64,000 nt of DNA from Rothia sp. (in: high G+C Gram-positive bacteria). Its GTDB lineage: Bacteria; Actinomycetota; Actinomycetes; Actinomycetales; Micrococcaceae. A model generated the notes under the pieces. That model ran no database searches. It was not told the DNA's origin and was given only the letters and a program-made list of their open reading frames with translations. The DNA lies in assembly GCF_030540545.1 (NCBI RefSeq), contig NZ_JAUNVZ010000007.1, forward strand, positions 62,001 through 126,000, read 5' to 3'. Shown piece after piece: positions 61,644-64,000 of this stretch (the first letter of the stretch is position 1; the number at the start of each line of letters is the position of its first letter). The position numbers and the translations under genes were made by a program.

Positions 61644-62471
61644 TTAGCTGATTTCCTTGCGGTTACGCAGGTACAGGAAGACACCGGCACCGACAGCAAT
61701 CAGTACACCCGCGCCGCCCAGGATCCAGGGCAGGGACGAGGAGCCATTGGAATCGCTGGTGTTCTCAGCAGCTGCCACAGCGGTGCTGGAAGCGGATGCG
61801 CTTGCCGTAGCGGTGGTGGTAGCCTTCGCGGTGGCACTTGCCTTAGCGGTAGCCTTTGCTGCAGTTGCTGCTGCGCTGGGCTTAGCTTCCTCGGTCTTAG
61901 CTGCTTCGGTGGTAGCCTCTGCAGCGGCGGTGGTCTCTTCAGCAGCTGCGGTGCTCTGCTCGGGCTGAGCCTCGGTCTGCTGCTCTTCCTGAGTATCTTC
62001 CTGCTTAGCCTCTACGGTCTCAATGGGGCGAGAGGTCGGAGTATAGGTGAACTCGGGGCTCTTATTGCTGTAGGGCTGAGTGCCCTTACCCGCTACGTCC
62101 TTCGATGCGAGGAAACGCAGGGTGTGAGAACCAGCGCTGAGCTGATCCAGGTATTCCTTATTCAGGGTGAAGGAAGCGCGTGCGGTACCGCTAGAGTCAG
62201 TGTTCATGCTGTACACCACGCATGCGCCCTGAGGAGCATCAGCGGGACAGAGGCTACCATCATCAATCTTCACATTGACTTCAGTGTTTTCCGGGAAACC
62301 CTTGAGTTCAAAGGTAATCACATCGCCGTTCATAGAAGCGCTGGAGGAAGTACCGGGAGTATTAGAAGATGCACCACCCGGGGGCAGTGCGGATACTGCG
62401 GAGAAACCCATGGTCAGAGTCAGTGCAGCGCCGGCGGTTGCGGTAGCTGCCTTTGCAAATGCATTACGCAT
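61644..62471 (-). CDS. Unknown surface protein inside the siderophore uptake genes
   Basis: A 275-residue protein. The start at 62471 is chosen for GAAGAA upstream and a good signal peptide (residues 1 to about 29, ending SALP). A compact domain of about 110 residues has the look of an immunoglobulin-like beta-sandwich (ITFELKGFPENTEVNVKIDDG, SAGSHTLRFLAS) with two cysteines that could pair. An Ala/Thr/Glu-rich tether of about 110 residues and a C-terminal membrane helix with basic end (LYLRNRKEIS) follow. No LAxTG-type motif is seen. I do not recognise the family. Its place between fepB and fepD suggests a role at the wall in siderophore or iron capture, an inference from position only. Confidence 0.75.
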   Translation of the reverse strand: MRNAFAKAATATAGAALTLTMGFSAVSALPPGGASSNTPGTSSSASMNGDVITFELKGFPENTEVNVKIDDGSLCPADAPQGACVVYSMNTDSSGTARASFTLNKEYLDQLSAGSHTLRFLASKDVAGKGTQPYSNKSPEFTYTPTSRPIETVEAKQEDTQEEQQTEAQPEQSTAAAEETTAAAEATTEAAKTEEAKPSAAATAAKATAKASATAKATTTATASASASSTAVAAAENTSDSNGSSSLPWILGGAGVLIAVGAGVFLYLRNRKEIS

Positions 62472-62558
62472 ATTTCTTCTTTCATTCTGTGTGTTGGCGT
62501 TTCGAGCCGGGGATTCTTGCACCCTGCCGAAACACCCTCAAAAATCTACGGGGTGAGC

Positions 62559-63596
62559 CTACTTGAGCAGGTGCTTCTTAACGTCCTCAACAATGCCCTG
62601 CAGCAGCAGAGGACCGCCGGTGGAGGTCCACATGGAACCGTCCACGAGCATGACATGATCCTGTTTATAGGCTTCCAGGTTAGTAAAGCCGCTGGTTTCC
62701 TTAGCGCGTTCCAGAGCTTCCTGAGCACCCTCAATACCGGAGACGCCCTGCGCATTGGGGTTAGCCTGGCTTGCGCCGCCCAGAGTACCCAGGAACATGT
62801 AGTCCGCATCAATAGTGTTCAGGTTTTCGCGGGAAACGGGCATGGAGTGACCCTTACCCTTCTTATCCTGGGAGGCGGGGCGCTTGAGACCCAGATCCTC
62901 CAGAGCCTGACCCGCGGGCAGCTCCTTGAGAATCAGCGCGGGGCCGGAACCGGTCCAGCGAACAATCGAGAAGGTCTTATCGCCATACCGGGGTGCCAGC
63001 TGAGCTTTGGTTTCCTCGGTCAGCTTGGCGTAGGCGTCAATAAATTCCTTGCCCTTAGATTCCAGATTTAGGGCATTAGCAACAATATTGAAGTTGAGTT
63101 TCCAATCGCCGCCCGCGTAGCCGCAGTAGACCACGGGTGCAATCTTCTCCAGGGTGGAGTAGGCGTCGGTTCCCTTGTTAATGCCGGTTGCGTCGGCAAG
63201 AATCAGGTCGGGGTTCAGATTACCGATTTCTTCATAATCTACCTGAGCCACAGTACCGACAATCTTAATGTTCTCGGACTTATCCTTCAGGTAGTTGGGC
63301 ACACCCGACTGGCCACGACCCGCCACAGAAGCAATAGGAGTAAAGCCCAGTGCCAGTGCGCCGTCCAAGGTCGGTTCGGAAAGAACCACCACGCGCTGGG
63401 GCTTGGCGGGAACGGTTACCTCTTGGTCATCAATATCTTTAATGACGCGGGTTTCACCCGAGCTGGAATCGCTCGAATTGCTCGAGGATGCGCCACACGC
63501 GGACAGACCCAGCACGGCACCGGAAGCTGCCACCAGGCCCAGGAAGGAACGACGGTTCAGCGCGGATGCCGAATCGTCAGAACGAAGAAAAGACAT
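62559..63596 (-). CDS. fepB: Ferric enterobactin-binding lipoprotein FepB
   Basis: A 345-residue substrate-binding lipoprotein of the iron-siderophore (FecB/FepB) family. NRRSFLG is a Tat-like signal and LSAC the lipobox (Cys near 34). The binding domain has RVVVLSEPTLDGALALGFTP, IGNLNPDLILADATGIN and a C-terminal lobe ending in the TGGPLLLQGIVEDV helix. It captures the ferric catecholate outside the membrane for FepDGC. GAGGGG lies 5 bases before the ATG. It is upstream of the other uptake genes; an iron-box-like sequence covers its promoter. Confidence 0.92.
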   Translation of the reverse strand: MSFLRSDDSASALNRRSFLGLVAASGAVLGLSACGASSSNSSDSSSGETRVIKDIDDQEVTVPAKPQRVVVLSEPTLDGALALGFTPIASVAGRGQSGVPNYLKDKSENIKIVGTVAQVDYEEIGNLNPDLILADATGINKGTDAYSTLEKIAPVVYCGYAGGDWKLNFNIVANALNLESKGKEFIDAYAKLTEETKAQLAPRYGDKTFSIVRWTGSGPALILKELPAGQALEDLGLKRPASQDKKGKGHSMPVSRENLNTIDADYMFLGTLGGASQANPNAQGVSGIEGAQEALERAKETSGFTNLEAYKQDHVMLVDGSMWTSTGGPLLLQGIVEDVKKHLLK

Positions 63597-63616
63597 AATA
63601 CCCCTCGGTCAAGGAC

Positions 63617-63635
63617 TAAACTACTCCTTACCTTA
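63617..63635. promoter_or_regulatory. Candidate DtxR/IdeR-type iron box at the fepB promoter
   Basis: On the minus strand TAAGGTAAGG matches most of the first half of the known DtxR consensus TTAGGTTAGGCTAACCTAA; the second half is poor, about 11 of 19 overall. It overlaps the expected transcription start below a TAATCT -10 box (63639-63644). A further half-site AGGTTAG lies at 63677-63683. Confidence 0.3.
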
Positions 63636-63935
63636 CAGAGATTAGGCGTACGGTGCAAGGAATACAGCCCGTGTTACTAACCTTTTTCAAACCCTAGCGC
63701 GACATTGTGGTAAGAGTCATAGAAATAGTGTCAATAGCCCATTCCCTAGGCGTTTCTGAGCACTGAACCACCGCTTAAACAAGCTTTAGAGCGCATATGT
63801 AAACAGAATGTCACGATCCCCGAACCTAAACAACCGCTCACCAAAAAGGGGAGCCCCGTAGCTTCTATACAAGCTAAGGAACTCCCCTCGTATACTCCTC
63901 AAGAACCGCAACCGGCTCAGAGAGATAAACCCTCG
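63636..63935. other. Intergenic region upstream of fepB
   Basis: No gene is seen in this AT-rich stretch. It holds the fepB promoter at its left end and, at 63848-63886, a hairpin pairing GGGGAG with CTCCCC and TAGCTT with AAGCTA that would suit a terminator for the fragment at the right edge. Confidence 0.5.
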
Positions 63936-64000
63936 CTAGTGGCAGCAGGTAGCCTTGAAATCAGCCTCCACCGATTGCGCCGCTGCACGCAACGAAGCAA
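63936..64000 (-). CDS. Possible C-terminal fragment of a gene beyond the right edge
   Basis: On the minus strand a frame open to the window edge ends in VEADFKATCCH and a TAG at 63936-63938, followed about 50 bases later by a terminator-like hairpin (63848-63886). Only about 20 residues are visible, so the family cannot be named. The C-C-H end is unusual and could bind a metal. Confidence 0.35.
   Translation of the reverse strand, partial: ASLRAAAQSVEADFKATCCH

Overview
The window looks like a stretch of a Rothia chromosome (Actinobacteria, Micrococcaceae), most like Rothia mucilaginosa. The reasons are a G+C content near 59 percent by eye, actinobacterial gene order (ftsY, smc, rnc, rpmF, yceD, coaD, rsmD, recG, DAK2, thiL, ddl, gpsA, plsC, murA, iclR), homodimeric aceE, LAxTG sortase signals, repeated Tat-type lipoproteins and an enterobactin-type siderophore locus, a product reported from R. 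mucilaginosa. The species call is inference from family knowledge; no search was possible.

Layout. 1-6.4 kb: tail of a Pro-rich protein, a secreted SLH protein, two tandem family-25 glycosyltransferases, a NIF3-like protein, msrA, a DUF6318-like lipoprotein and tRNA-Glu. 7-9.1 kb: a LASTG-anchored beta-propeller surface protein. 9.4-34.6 kb: the conserved housekeeping block, mostly on the minus strand, interrupted by an MFS exporter, a repeat-flanked orphan membrane protein, a Ser/Pro-rich stalk protein and a second LAKTG-anchored beta-propeller protein. 34.9 kb: an IclR regulator diverging from murA, with no leuCD between them. 36-41 kb: five tandem DUF6318-like lipoproteins. 41-43 kb: two AT-richer paralogous lipoprotein genes, one broken by an amber codon. 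43-50 kb: cysK, cysE, gnd, tRNA-Val and aceE. 50-63.6 kb: the catecholate siderophore locus on the minus strand, holding EntF-like NRPS, stand-alone aryl carrier protein, EntE, Fes, FepC/G/D, an unknown surface protein and FepB. The right edge holds a possible C-terminal gene fragment.

How the genes work together. EntE activates 2,3-dihydroxybenzoate and loads it on the small carrier protein. EntF activates serine (its readable specificity code matches EntF closely), condenses, and trimerises on its thioesterase. FepB captures the ferric complex outside, FepD/FepG/FepC import it and Fes releases the iron. The genes that make dihydroxybenzoate and the phosphopantetheinyl transferase are not in the window. 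murA-plsC-gpsA-ddl form an envelope-precursor operon, cysE and cysK give cysteine, and recG-rsmD-coaD and yceD-rpmF-rnc are compact housekeeping units.

The less ordinary content is the lipoprotein array, the inverted-repeat-flanked orphan at the usual mutM position, a RecG with a long basic N-terminal tether that starts with a sliding-clamp-like peptide, a probable AUU start codon for yceD, a two-copy intergenic repeat, and an unassigned surface protein between fepB and fepD. No CRISPR array, insertion sequence, prophage or rRNA gene was seen.
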